Assembly: GCF_905475395.1 (NCBI RefSeq)
Contig: NC_058342.1
Coordinates: 22,602,640 to 22,666,639 of the forward strand
DNA length: 64,000 nucleotides
Reading direction: 5' to 3'
Source of the DNA: Chrysoperla carnea
Lineage: Eukaryota > Arthropoda > Insecta > Neuroptera > Chrysopidae
Shown in pieces: positions 15,753 to 27,900 of this stretch. The translations under genes and the position numbers were made by a program. The notes below the pieces were generated by a model that saw nothing but the letters and a program-made list of their open reading frames with translations, made no database searches and had not been told where the DNA came from. Within the stretch, counting starts at the first letter, position 1. Every line of letters begins with the position of its first letter.

Positions 15753-16090
15753 TATCACCAGTACAAAAGCAATAGCTCCATTTCCTTCGGAAAGTCGCTA
15801 AAAAAAACTCGCGACCTGCTTACATGAGATCGACTATCTAGGATTCCCGTTTAGGTACATCTCACAGACCCCCAATTTTTTTCTACACACACATGGATTC
15901 CTAGGGTTCCTTACGATGATATATCACCAGTACAAAAGCAATAGCTCCACTTCCTTCTGCAATTCGCTAAAAATTAAACTCGCGACCTGCTTTAATGAGA
16001 TCGACTATCGTGGATTCCCGTTTAGGTACATCTCACAGACCCCCAATTCTTTTCTACGCACACATGGACCCCTAGGGGTTCTTACAATAA
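15753..16090 (+). repeat. 169-bp tandem duplication
   Basis: TATCACCAGTACAAAAGCAA at 15753 recurs at 15922, and the two units match through to about 15921 and 16090. Shared blocks include ACTCGCGACCTGCTT and GACCCCCAATT. Differences are scattered substitutions and a short indel. Its source is unknown; it begins about 120 bases after the 114-bp duplication ends. Confidence 0.85.
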
Positions 16091-16099
16091 TATGGACGA

Positions 16100-17050
16100 G
16101 TTAAATACAATGAAAAGAATTAAATATTTGAATAAATTTTTATTAATTTTTATAAAATTACATAGTATATAATTAATATATTAATAAATAATATCATTTT
16201 CATAAGTTTTTATTTGTTAGCGATTTTAACATTTATTCCTTACTTAATTCATTAATTTCTAATAAAAAATATTGGCTAAGTTTTTTTTTTTAATTTCTTT
16301 CTTTTTGTTAGTCAACTATCATTATTTCTGATTTGATGATTCTGACAATGACATCAGCTAAAGTTGACATCTATAGGCGAGTCAACGAAATTTCAAAACT
16401 TCTTTTCATTTTCAAGAAAACGATTTTGTGAAAAGTTTTTTACAATTGATTTGAATATGTAACTATTACTCCAGGTGTTCAATTTTAAAATTAATTTTTC
16501 CAAGTTTACAAATTATCTCAAAATATTCAGACTAATACGGCCTACCTCATACGATATTTATCAATATGTCGATGGTCTGAGCATTATTTTGATACCAAAG
16601 AGGATATCATAAAGGAGAAGCAGCCCATAAGTGCTAATGTAAAATCGTAGTATAGGAGTTTTAGCGCCTCTATGGAGGCTTTCAAACTGTCAATAGTCAC
16701 CCCCGCAAAGGTCTACAAACTAGTTGATCGCCACAGACTCCAGATGTCATTTACAATTATATTTCTGCTTCTCCTCTTCTTTCTACTCTTTGTTGGCTAA
16801 AATAGTTTTGATTTATATTGAAGGTCCGTCAAAATGGGAGGTTTTGTAGTTACCTGTTCAAATCACGATTGCAATGAAACTATTGATTAATATTATTGAG
16901 ATTGCCTCAATGATATTGAGACAGTAACAATAATATCGTAAAATTTTTCATCTAATGTTTCACAATTTTCAAAAACACATTTTTCTGGAAATCTCTTAAA
17001 AAAATTTATTCTGTTCTTATGAATTACGATCCTAAAGGTAGCACAGAACT
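16100..17050. other. AT-rich region upstream of the RNase H relic
   Basis: No exon was recognised. The second half (about 16530-17050) is less AT-rich and probably belongs to the same decayed retrotransposon as the RNase H relic that follows, but no motif could be read with confidence. Confidence 0.4.
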
Positions 17051-17052
17051 GT

Positions 17053-17193
17053 TGAAAGTCCTTAAATGAGCTGGGAAAACAAATGAATGTAAACTTGGTA
17101 TGGGTACCGAAACATGGGAACATTCCAGGAAATTTTGTAGCCGATGAGCTTGCTAGAAATGACACAAGACTGTCGGACAAAAAACAACAATAG
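17053..17193 (+). pseudogene. Non-LTR retrotransposon RNase H domain relic
   Basis: Reading from 17053 in the frame that ends at the TAG at 17191-17193 gives VNLVWVPKHGNIPGN followed by FVADELARNDT. This matches the C-terminal signature of the RNase H domain in jockey/R1/I-type LINEs and related retroelements (typically W-x-PGH-x-GI-x-GN-x-x-AD-x-LA). The expected His and Asp of that block are present, but PGH has become PKH. The frame closes soon after and the catalytic N-terminal half is not recognisable upstream, so this is a dead fragment. Further decayed coding sequence may extend to about 17345. Confidence 0.72.
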
Positions 17194-17344
17194 TCACCCG
17201 ACAGTTCCGTTTGCGCACTGCAAACTGAGGAAATCTTAAAAACGGGTAATGTCAGATGAATGGAGGAACGCCTTGTGTTACTACAAGATAGATATAGCCT
17301 GAGTACAATCGCAGACGTTCTGAAGATTTTTTATCGCTTCAAAA

Positions 17345-18566
17345 GGCTTCTATAAGTAAAAGTTTTGCGGCTATTTAGAATCCTTGTTAAAAGATGTCTA
17401 GAATAATTTCAAATTTTTCTACTAGACCGTTTAAAATGAGCAGTTTTTATTTATTTCAAACTGACATTTATTTTTAATGAGTTTGAATTTGTTAAAAAAC
17501 AAAAATGGATACAATTTATGAACAACTTAGTGTAAAATTTCCAGACAAATAGATCCTAAAGGTCCTTAAGAATTTAAGCCGTACTGTTTCAGTAATTTGT
17601 TAACTTTTAAACTTAAATAATTTCCTCGATTGGAGGCACAAATTTTTTCTCGATGTAAGACACTATTTTATAATTACCACTTCGTAGCTCAATTAAAAAT
17701 TTTTTATTTGTGGAAGATCAACAGATAAAATTATGAAAATCGTGTCATATGTAAACATTTTTCCTAGATTCCATAGTGAATCGATTTACATATATTCATT
17801 CTATAGCAATAGTGGATGTTTCGATTCGAATAAAAATAGAAAATATTTTATTCCTACCTATTAATTTTTAACTTTTGGCTAAAATAATTTTCACAACGGA
17901 ATTATACCATACAATATTTCCAAAAATTTTTGTGGTTTAATGGTTGTATTCGTCTTAGGCGATTTCGACGGAAATTTACTTATGAAAAATTATGTTCTAT
18001 AGATTTCACGCTGAGAGACTTTTTCCCCATCGAGGTAAAGGTAGTAAAACCATGATTCTAAAAAGGAAATGCATCGATTAAGTATAAATTATCTTTTGGT
18101 CCCGCTATTAATTACTCAAAAATCAGAAGAACATCACGTGTAAAAATAGATCACCGCGGGTTAAAGAAATAGAACCTCTTCAATTTTCCGACAGAAAAAA
18201 AGCTTACACATCTAGCCTAATAACTAAATCGATTTATGTAAAAAAAATTGGTATTTTACCTTCATTTGAGACCTTTCCACGAACACAGACGAATTTTCAT
18301 CGGCTACTAGGGATATGAAAGACACCGATTAAATTGAAAATATGTAAATCGATCTTTGTGAAAGTAGTTTTCAGTAAAAAAAATTTCCTCGACGAGATAT
18401 AATTAGCGGTTTTTTAAATTAATATATAAACAAGAAAATTATTGAATAATTATGATATTTTTTTAATTATATACAAAATTGAGAAGACCTAACTTGTATA
18501 TGGGCGGCAGTTTGTTAAAGCACATTTTGTGAAAAAAAAAAAAAAAATACTCATAAAATTTCAATT
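17345..18566. other. AT-rich region, nothing recognised
   Basis: No gene or clear repeat element was identified. The phrase AAATCGATTTA/TAAATCGAT recurs at about 17783, 18225 and 18347, which may reflect an unclassified decayed repeat. Confidence 0.4.
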
Positions 18567-18567
18567 A

Positions 18568-19241
18568 CAGTCAAAATCGGTTATAACGACGAATTAGAAA
18601 GGTTCTAGCTAACTATTTTGAACATCACTAAATTTTGACCACTTTATTTTAAATTTAAAAAAACTATGAAGTCTTAGCCACAAGACTAACTGTTATAAAT
18701 GACAATTGTTCATTTTTTTTCTAAAAAATAACTTTACGAATTCTTATTTACAACGCAGCCAAAATAAAGTAAGTATAAAATACTTTCGCAAAAATCGGAA
18801 CGAAGCAAAAACACGTTTTTTTTTTTTTTTTGCAAAAAAAGACGGAAAAGGCATTTAAATAAAAAAAAAAGCCAAGGCGAAAAACGAAATCCTTTCGCGA
18901 TAGAACCAGGTTTTCATTCTACTTGACTTTAGCTGGTCTCATTTTTTTTTAGCGCTACAACTCAAAAACAACCAATTTTGTTTTTTAATAAAATGCTTTT
19001 TTGAAACAAAAACAAGATTTTTCGTACCTTTCCGTTTTTTAAAAATCATTATCTTACTAATGATTGTCTTTCAAATGGTCAGATTGAGACGCATCGTTAG
19101 TGAGTCATCAAATTCGCTTATAGCAAGATATCTCTTCGAAGATTTGTAAGAGCCAAAAAGTATATATCGCTTATAAGAGCTATCGGATATAATAACCGTA
19201 ATAGTAGATATTTCTAGCGCCGTTATAACTGGTTCTGACTG
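18568..19241. mobile_element. pogo/Tigger-like non-autonomous DNA transposon
   Basis: The left end CAGTCAAAATCGGTTATAAC at 18568 and the right end GTTATAACTGGTTCTGACTG ending at 19241 are imperfect inverted repeats, and TA stands directly outside each end (18566-18567 and 19242-19243). CAGT-type termini with a TA target duplication are characteristic of the pogo/Tigger branch of Tc1-mariner. The 674-bp interior has no transposase frame, so the copy is non-autonomous. Several GCTTATA phrases around 19116-19185 resemble the terminal motif. Confidence 0.7.
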
Positions 19242-19243
19242 TA

Positions 19244-21230
19244 TTTCAAAAAGTTTAAGGGTCCAGTTTCATCAACTTCGATAAAATTACAAGTAATCAC
19301 AGTTTAAGATTCAATCACAACTCTATTTGATATCATATAATTTGTAAAGTGTTCCACTAACCATTTTTGACATATTTTTTTCCGAAAGTATTTTGCGGGG
19401 AGTTATTGAAATATGTAAACATCATTGTTTTGTCGTATACGTAATTTAGAACGAAGAGATAACTTCGAACAGTGAGTGTCTTGAAATTTAATTTCATATC
19501 AAATCTACCGGACAATTTTAACAGGGTCATAAGATTAGTTTTCGAAGAAAAATTTTTATGGTTAAAGTTTAACATTTAACTCAGTCAATTGTTATTATCA
19601 TTTTTTTTAAGTCACAATTCAAACGAAAGACGAACACATTACTTACAACAATTTTTTTTTTAAAGAAATGGTGAAACCGACCCTTTAAAGTCATAATATA
19701 ATTAGGCACTTTGATACTTCGTAAAAAGTCATAAAAATAATACTGAGCCAAGTTATAATCCAATCTTATGGCAATAATTTTGATAAAGAGAATTTTATAA
19801 CTTGGAGAAGACATATTTTTTATATACAAAATTTATTATTTTTAAAATAAAAGCACTTAAAATAGTACAAGAAATAGAGATTTTAAGCTTAAAAGTTTTA
19901 AGGGCTTGATGAAAATTTGATTGTAAGTAGTTGGAAGGATGTAAAAAACAGGTCAAAGTTTTTGTCACGTGGAACTTTTGTAAAATTAGGAAATAGAAAA
20001 TTTAAAAAACCCAACTTGAAAAAAAATTTAAACGTGAAAGTTGTAACTAAGATAATACTGTAAAAGGACTTATTTTAATGTTGGCAAAAAGATCTTCAAA
20101 ATAAGCTGTTGTAGACGTCAATATACGGATAATTCAAAAGAGAGATACCGCAAATAGATCTCTAGCACCTAGACCGAGTTTTCTGTGCCCTCCTTGAGAA
20201 TAAACTGTCACTCGAAAGCAAGAAGTCCCGGATAAGAGAGGTCACATTCCATGCAGTTTTTTTTAAATTTTAAATATCCAATTTCCGAAAGTTCTACGTG
20301 ACAGTAACTTTTAAATGTTATTTTATACATTTTTACAACCAAATTTTCAGCGAGTCCCTGACATATTTGAGTTCATAGTTAGTTTATCTCTCTATTTTTT
20401 GGCAACAGTAGAATTAATTTCTGTAAACAAAAAATTTAAACTAAAATTTGGTTCATTTTGGTTAAAGTACGTTTTAAATATAAAAACAAGGGTTTTTTTC
20501 GTACATTATGTGTAGTGTTCCGAGGGGAAAGGTAAATATTTAAAAAGATAACTGTTTATTTTCGTTTCTCTTTCAAAATATAATCCCGGAAAATAATCAA
20601 TAAAAATTGGATTCATCACATTTGAATGATCCACAAATCCACAAATGATGGGTAATCTTAGAAACATCCGACCAGACGTACGGACGGCTATTGTTTGAAA
20701 ATTTACGCTTAAGTTTTGGCAGTCATGATAAGGTATGTGAGAAGTTGTTCTGAAGATGACTAACAAGTTGAAATGATCATCAACAAAATATTTTGATAAA
20801 CAAAAAATTTTTAAAATAAAGTGGATTTTAAGCAAATAAAATGTGTTTAATTAATATGTGAGAAGTATTGCAGTTTCCTAATTAAATGAGACTTTTATTT
20901 CTCCAAATGCGATCTTTTTCCTTTATGTTATCACTCGAAAGGTTCAATAAGTTTACATAATCCTCGTCATGGTTTCAGTCTTTGTAAGATTCGCGTAGGA
21001 TAATTATTTTCATTATCTATAAAACAATCAACTACGAAAATTATGTGAACTTATTGAAGCTTTCCAGTTATAAAATAAGGAAGAAAATTCCACTTGGAGA
21101 AAAGAAAGTGTTGTTTAAAACAATTCAACATTTCTACATACTTCATCGTGACAGCCAAAATTAATGAGTTCCTTTCCCGTACTTCACCAGTCCGATTTAG
21201 CCTTGTCGAAATATTTTCTCATTCCAAAGA
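19244..21230. other. AT-rich region, nothing coding recognised
   Basis: No exon or transposon protein was recognised. A loose inverted repeat is visible between GGTTCAATAAGTTTACATAA (about 20940) and TTATGTGAACTTATTGAAGC (about 21042). Small open frames here are AT-rich and lack conserved motifs. Confidence 0.4.
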
Positions 21231-21239
21231 TGAAAAATG

Positions 21240-21411
21240 CAGCCTTTTTTTGGCGATCTCTCCAACCTGAAGTTTGTTGACGTCAAAGCCCTGCTGCTAT
21301 TCTTAAGCAGCTCCAAATGGTTCATGGAGTAGTGGGCGGGGATGGACCAACTCCTTTTTGCGGTATCACAACGGATCCTATGGTCTAAATGTGTCCCATC
21401 CCAGGACAGCC
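21240..21411 (+). pseudogene. LINE 3'-end relic with a tail shared by the SINE at 63.6 kb
   Basis: A short open stretch (GAT at 21255 to TAG at 21330-21332) reads as DLSNLKFVDVKALLLFL then SSSKWFME, the kind of leucine-rich ending seen at the C-terminus of some LINE ORF2 proteins. This protein assignment is weak. The following untranslated tail is firmer: GGTATCACAACGG at 21362 through GGACAGCC at 21404-21411 aligns with the 3' tail of the tRNA-headed SINE at 63604-63892. It is probably the 3' end of a LINE, truncated at the 5' side. It lies about 380 bases past the stop codon of the Rip11 gene, on the other strand. Confidence 0.5.
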
Positions 21412-21788
21412 ATTAGCTACGATTTTTTAAGTATTTACCATTCCTCGTTGTAAAATATTTTATAAAAAAGCTTAAACGAATTCTACAAATAATTTGAGTG
21501 TCATGTTTTCCATTCCCAAAAAGATTCAGGTAAGTAATTTTTTTTTTTAATTTTAAGTATTTGCGATTTGAGCCCAAAAGAACCAGAAAACGCAATCTAT
21601 ACTAATGTCATTAAAAAAAAAAAGAAAAATTTTAAAATCTAAGTTTGTTTCAAAATTTTCTCCCTCCACAATGTCCAAAAAAAAATATGAAAACAATAAC
21701 AAATAAATTTTAATAACGAATCAGACTTAATATGTCAAACACTCTAAAATTTGTTTAATTTTGATTTTTGCCCCTCCGTAAACGTTGG

Positions 21789-21950
21789 TTATTTAGTGCT
21801 GGTGATACCCTTATAAGGTCTTTGTAAAATTTTTGGTGTAGTTTCCATCACTCGTAAGAGTAATTCGTCTAAATAATCTTCCATATCTCTTTGTTTCTTT
21901 TTGTTGTCGTCTAAAGTGGCTTGTAGTTTTGTAACCATTAAAATTAAATC
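21789..21950 (-). CDS. Rip11: Rip11 last coding exon (Rab11-binding domain)
   Basis: Acceptor TTTCAG precedes DLILMVTKLQATLDD. The exon contains the FIP signature YLDELLLRVMETTPKIL and ends at TAA (21789-21791) after GITSTK. No canonical polyadenylation signal was located with confidence just downstream. Confidence 0.95.
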   Translation of the reverse strand, partial: DLILMVTKLQATLDDNKKKQRDMEDYLDELLLRVMETTPKILQRPYKGITSTK

Positions 21951-24900
21951 CTGAAAAAATCAATAAAATGTTAAAATGAGCTATTTTCATACAAATCAAA
22001 ACAAAAAGTCTAGAAAAATTAAAACCCAACACTTTTTTTCGTAACAAATATTTGCAGGTATGTAAAACTTTGTTATCCTTGGTTCTTTAATTGTACGAAC
22101 AATTATAAAATCGTGATTTATGTAAAAATATACTTTTCAAAACGCAGTTTAGAGACGTATCGTTGCCAAATTTGGATAGGAGCTTCTACGTTGCAATTTA
22201 GTCAAATTGCAGACGTTCAAACCTGGCAAAATCGAGCAATTACGCAGCTAAACGATGTGATTTGCAGTATCAATTTTATAACTATCTTGTTCAAACGAAT
22301 GCCTCTCAGCGCCTATCTTTCTTTACAAAAACGAAAAATTCAATAATTCTTTGTTAGGAAACTGCACACAAAATCGAGCTTTGCACAGAGAATCTTTCCT
22401 TAGGTTAATGTTTTTCCAGCAAGAATGCACTTGTCGACAGATTTGGTCTATTTTTTTCACAGACTTCGAATAATGCTAGCTGTGAGATCCCGAAGTTGCA
22501 AAATTTTTGATTGTTTATATGGTGAGATAATCAGCTGCAAAATTCGCGATTTCCCCATTCCAGGCATGTAAAACTCAATGTCCTCTCAGCTAGTTTTAAC
22601 GATATTAATAATATTAATTAAAAATAGCACCACGTCGTTTTATTTTCGAGATATTAATTGTGACGTAAATTGATCAAAATTTGATTACTATTAGAGGGCT
22701 TACTATTAAATCTCAAAGTTTCAGAAATTTTGACCGTTTAAAACACGAGATAATTATGCCTGCGTTCCCAATTTTTACCAATTTACGTCAAAAGCCAATG
22801 TTAAATTTGCTTACTTTAGAAATAATTTATTAAATTATTGGGAACTCCCCCTAAAATTTTCAGAATCGATTTAGACTTAGTCTAATTACATATTTTTTAA
22901 AAATCAAGCCTTTTATCCCAAATTGCCCTGGCGCTCGTATATCCTTAACTGGCATAAAAAACAAATAAATAACTTACCAATCGTGATTTTCCTTCAAACT
23001 TTTGTAAAACATCATTTGGAATTGAAGACTCTTGATGTTCCATTTGATTTTCACCACCGATGATAATTCGCTCACCGAAATTTTTTGAATCAAATTTCTC
23101 GATAGATTTTCCAATTTGTTTTGTGATTTCAGGCTCCAATTCACTAACTTCTAGAACATAAACGGCATAAATTAACATTTTAATCGTCAAGAAATTCCCA
23201 AAAAGATCGCACATTTCATGTTTCCAGGTGTAGTTGAGACGCTAATTTTAGAATAAACAAGGGCTTAAATGGACCCATTTGTTTAGGAATTGATGCCTCA
23301 AGCCTGGAGCCGAATCGATTTTATTTACTTTTGATGAATACTTATAGATTCTTAAGAATTTTATTCAGTTAAACAGTTTTGGTAAATGGTTTCAGAGCGA
23401 ATCATCCAGAATATACCAGAATAAGTGGTAAGGAGCCATTCATTAATAACGTAAGCATAATTTTGATGATTTTTGAAAATCTTACGCAAGAATGGGCTTA
23501 ACAAACTCCCCTCCCCCACATAAGCATATAAATAGATTTTTTTAAACCCCCATCCCCGAAATGAGAGACAAATATAAGATAAAATATGCCAAAACAATCA
23601 TTTTGGTATAATAAATATGTGTCGATCCCCTTCGGAGCTTATACTGTCAATGATTAGTTAGGATGGATAAATAAAAGGGAGGTAATCAAAGAGATTGTCA
23701 GCCCGGTTTTAGCCTTCGACTTTGCTTCGGCTAATATAGTTAAACGAACCAAGAAAATGAAGCCTTTTACCTTTACGGAAATATTTAAATTTCTTCGAGA
23801 ATTTATTTCCACTCTTCTCATCTTTTGGTTTTTCTGTATCTTTTGATTTTTCCACATCCTTTGGTTTTTCAGGTTTTGTTGTTTTTGGTGACATTTGAGG
23901 TATGGTATCTAAACTAACATTTGATTCTTTGGAAGTGGGTGTTTTACTCAATACTGGACTTGATTCCACAAACGATGAACGATTCGATGAAGTATCAATT
24001 GCTGGTAATGTGCTCGATTTACCATGTTTCCCATATAATTTTGCTTCCCATTCGTCAACGGGTGGTGGAGGTGTTGATATATGTTCTGTTGATTCACTGA
24101 TTGATTGTTGTTTTGGAATTGGGTCGGAATTGAGTCTATCGGATGTGGATTTTAACGAGTGAATTCCTGATGATAAATTTGGCGAACATACGGAACTGGT
24201 TGAACTAATTTGTGATAAATCGTCGAACTAAAAATAAATAATTACATTCGTTTTATTTTATCTGGGTAACCATGGAAACTATTTACCACAGTAATGAACA
24301 TAGAAAACCAAACCATCAAGAAAGTGTATACATTTTACTAGAACAAGATGGCCACAGAAAAATGATTTTGAAATTCCCCAACAATTTCGGATTTCTAGGA
24401 AATTCATTCATCAGATTTTTCCATGATTCCTATGATATTTTTGGAATCCGTCATGAATAACTCGGTATTTAATAACTCTGATCAAAACCATTACAACTCC
24501 GGTAAAAACAACTTGGCACAAAAACATCTCGGTGTCAAAACAACATTGATCAAAACAACTCTCGTTAACCGTGCGACTGCGTCCACTAACTGATTCACTG
24601 ATTAGCCAAGCCTTTAATTTGATCGGGCTAGCACTGTTCTGTAGGTTTTTTGTCCTTTGCGGTAACCTTTTTACTGCGTTCACTCACTGATTCACGGATT
24701 GGCCACGCCTTTAATGCGCAAGCATTTAAAATAAAACAACTCGGTCATTATTAATCCGAATTTCTTTTATTAGTTATTGATCGTGGGAGTCGTTTTGTAG
24801 TGAGTTTTTTTGATGAAGTTATTTTGGAATCGATTTATTTTGACTGGAGTTGTTTTTGTTCGAGTCGTTTTGACCAAGTTCTTTTGGTATGTAACCCTTA

Positions 24901-27900
24901 TTTTAATAATTCACAGATTTGAGGTTTTGAAGTCTTTTTTATGTACTTTTTCAATTCATAATTGAGCCTCAAAGACTTTTTTACTCGCATTTTTTAAGCA
25001 TAAAAAATTATTCTTTTAAACTGATAATCGTACAGTAAATTTTGTTTTTATTAAACGATTATCAGTTCAAAGATATCAATTGTAAAAAAGGCATCTAAAA
25101 GCTTGGGAAAACTTTAAAAAGTAGGCATTTCAAGCTCAAAAATGAGATAGGGCAAAAATTGAAAGACCCAAGGTAACGTAGGACACACAGAATTTAACTG
25201 GGCCAAATGAGATCGAAAATTGATTCAACGGTTTATCACCATCGATTGTGATGGTATGTCGACAGTTAAGTTCGCATTTTTAAAGTGAAAGGGAAAAGTG
25301 AAAGTTTAAAACATAAAAACTTACAGTGAATTCATCTTCGTCCTCACTAATAACGCCTGGATCAACATTTGTATGTTGTTTTTCAACTTTGAGGAAATTC
25401 TCTGAACCAAATTTACTAGATATATTACCAATACTTCCAGCGATCGAATCATCATCATTTGTGCCATATTTATCTTTCTTTTTACCGGTAATATGTACTT
25501 TTGATCCAAAGGATTTCGCAAATTTTTTCAAGCCAGATTTTCTTTTTTCTAACGATCCGATACTTAATAAACTGCCACCAACACTTTGGGTTAAATGTGA
25601 TAGGCCACCTAATGACGATTTATGTTTTTCTTGTTTGCTTAAATCTGTAAAATAAAAATTTATATTAATAACGTGTTTACTTTTTCATTTCATTTCCTAA
25701 CACGCGATCATAATTTTAGATAAAAATCGAATTTAAACCACATCCTTAATACAATCATGTATCGTTCAATAACAAGTCAATTTAAAAAATTTTTAAAAAC
25801 ACCGAAACAAATTTTGTGTACCGAACCCTAAACTCGCACTTGAAACATATCTGAGAGCACTCTCCATTAAATTATCTTTTTCCTTAAGGCCTTTTGCAAA
25901 CTGAGCCGATTATGAAGAGCATCGATAATTTTTTATTTTTTTCGGATACGGAACGATAAACTCGCACTTGAAACATAGCTAAGAACACTCTCCATTAAAT
26001 TACCTTTGAAACGAAATAAAAAAAAAAAAATCAGTTAATCCGTTTAGGCGTTACGATGCCACAAACAGACAGACACACACACATAGCGGTCAAACTTATA
26101 ACACAAATTTTTTTTTTAGTTCGGGGGTCAAAAATTCAAAATTACTACATAATATAAAACAAAATCGCTTTCCGCTGTCTGTCCCTATTTATGCTCAGAT
26201 CTTCAAAACTATACAACGGATTTTGATGCGGTAATTTAAATGCTGTGCATAATATAGTAGAGAAACACTGATAATTTTAGAAGTTAATATGATGTCGAAG
26301 AAATTGGAGGGTTAGAGACAACATATGAAGTGGAGGTTATAACACAATAATCTTTGTATTTAAAAAGTACTCAGCGAAGCGGGAAGTTCACAGCTAGTTA
26401 TCTATATATCCCCATAAAAAAAAGTTATGCAAAAATTGCATGGACCGACAATTGCTCTTACGTTGCGAATTTTTAATTCAATTTTTTGTTTTTTTATTTT
26501 TTCGACTTTTATTGATATAAGTGTAATCATTTTGATTTTAAAATATTTTTAAAATGTAGAAATGATTGTATAGTTCATCAGGAGCAGATATCCAATTTGA
26601 AGGTTAAATCCACTCCAGAATCCACTCAAGCGAAGTCGGGGGCTCAGGCAGTAATTTTACATAAAGAGGAAGCACGGAGTTTCATTGAAATTGCGGACAA
26701 GTAAAGGATTTTCCTTCATTATTCCGATAAGATAATCGATTAAGTCTTGCATCACGTTCAAAGTCGATAACATAAAAATCTTTAAAGCACGATTTGTTGT
26801 TCTTTGAATAATTTTTTTTCAATAATAAGTTAAGAGAATTTATTTGTTCTTTTAGCCTCAGTGTAGCACATGGAGTAAAAGTAAAAGGTGTTCCAATAAG
26901 AACGCCGGTTTTGAATTGCGCGCCATTTTTAGTGTCATGATTTGACTTAAAAAAAGAAATGGACGTTCGTTAGTAGATAGCTGGAGGTTAAGTAAAATGA
27001 AGCGCTACAATACACAACAACAAATTCCTATTGTGAAAAATTATTATTATTGGAAAAACAAATAGGCCACGGAATAGAAACCTCACAGCAGATGAATCTG
27101 TCGAAGATACTACTTTTTCATGGCTGAACTTCAATAGAAGCGAGAATTTTACGGGAATTTATTACAGTACATGGCATTTTTTTAAACAAATTTAGTTACA
27201 CTTACTTGTTAAACTACCAGCTTTTACAATAAACTCGATTCGTACTTCTAATGATCCACGATCTTTTTTATTCTCTTTACCCTTTTTTGCTTCAAGTTTA
27301 TACCAACGGTTTCGTGCACGCTCATAAAAATCGAAATTTGCTAAGGGAATTCTCACTTGTCCTAAAAATTCATCTACACCCAAAAAACTCCGATGTAATG
27401 CTGTCAATACAATTTCGGCTTTGTTGCCTTGTTCAGGAATCAATCTGAAATCAATAAATATCACATAATTTCTGAAACTATACCGACTGTTTAAAATAAT
27501 ATGTACACTCCCTCTAAAATTCGTTTAAGTAAAACTTTATAACAGATAAATCGATCAACCCGAATTTTTTCAGCTTCTGGCTCTAACTGGAAATTATTTA
27601 TTCAGATTTTTACTCATAACTGATAATTGATTTAGAAACAGTTGTTTCTTATAAAATATAATCATACTTCCCCCTGATTTGTATACCATGTTTATATAAA
27701 ATATATCAAGGTATAATAAGTTTAGTCCCAAGTTTGTAACGTTTAAAAATATTGATGCTACCAACAAAATTTTGGTATAAGTGTTCATAAAATGACCTAA
27801 TTAGCCCATTTTGATTGCCCATCCATCTGTCTGATTGTCCGCCTGTTAACATGATAACTCAAAAATGAAAAGAGATATCGAGATGAAATTCTTACCGCGT

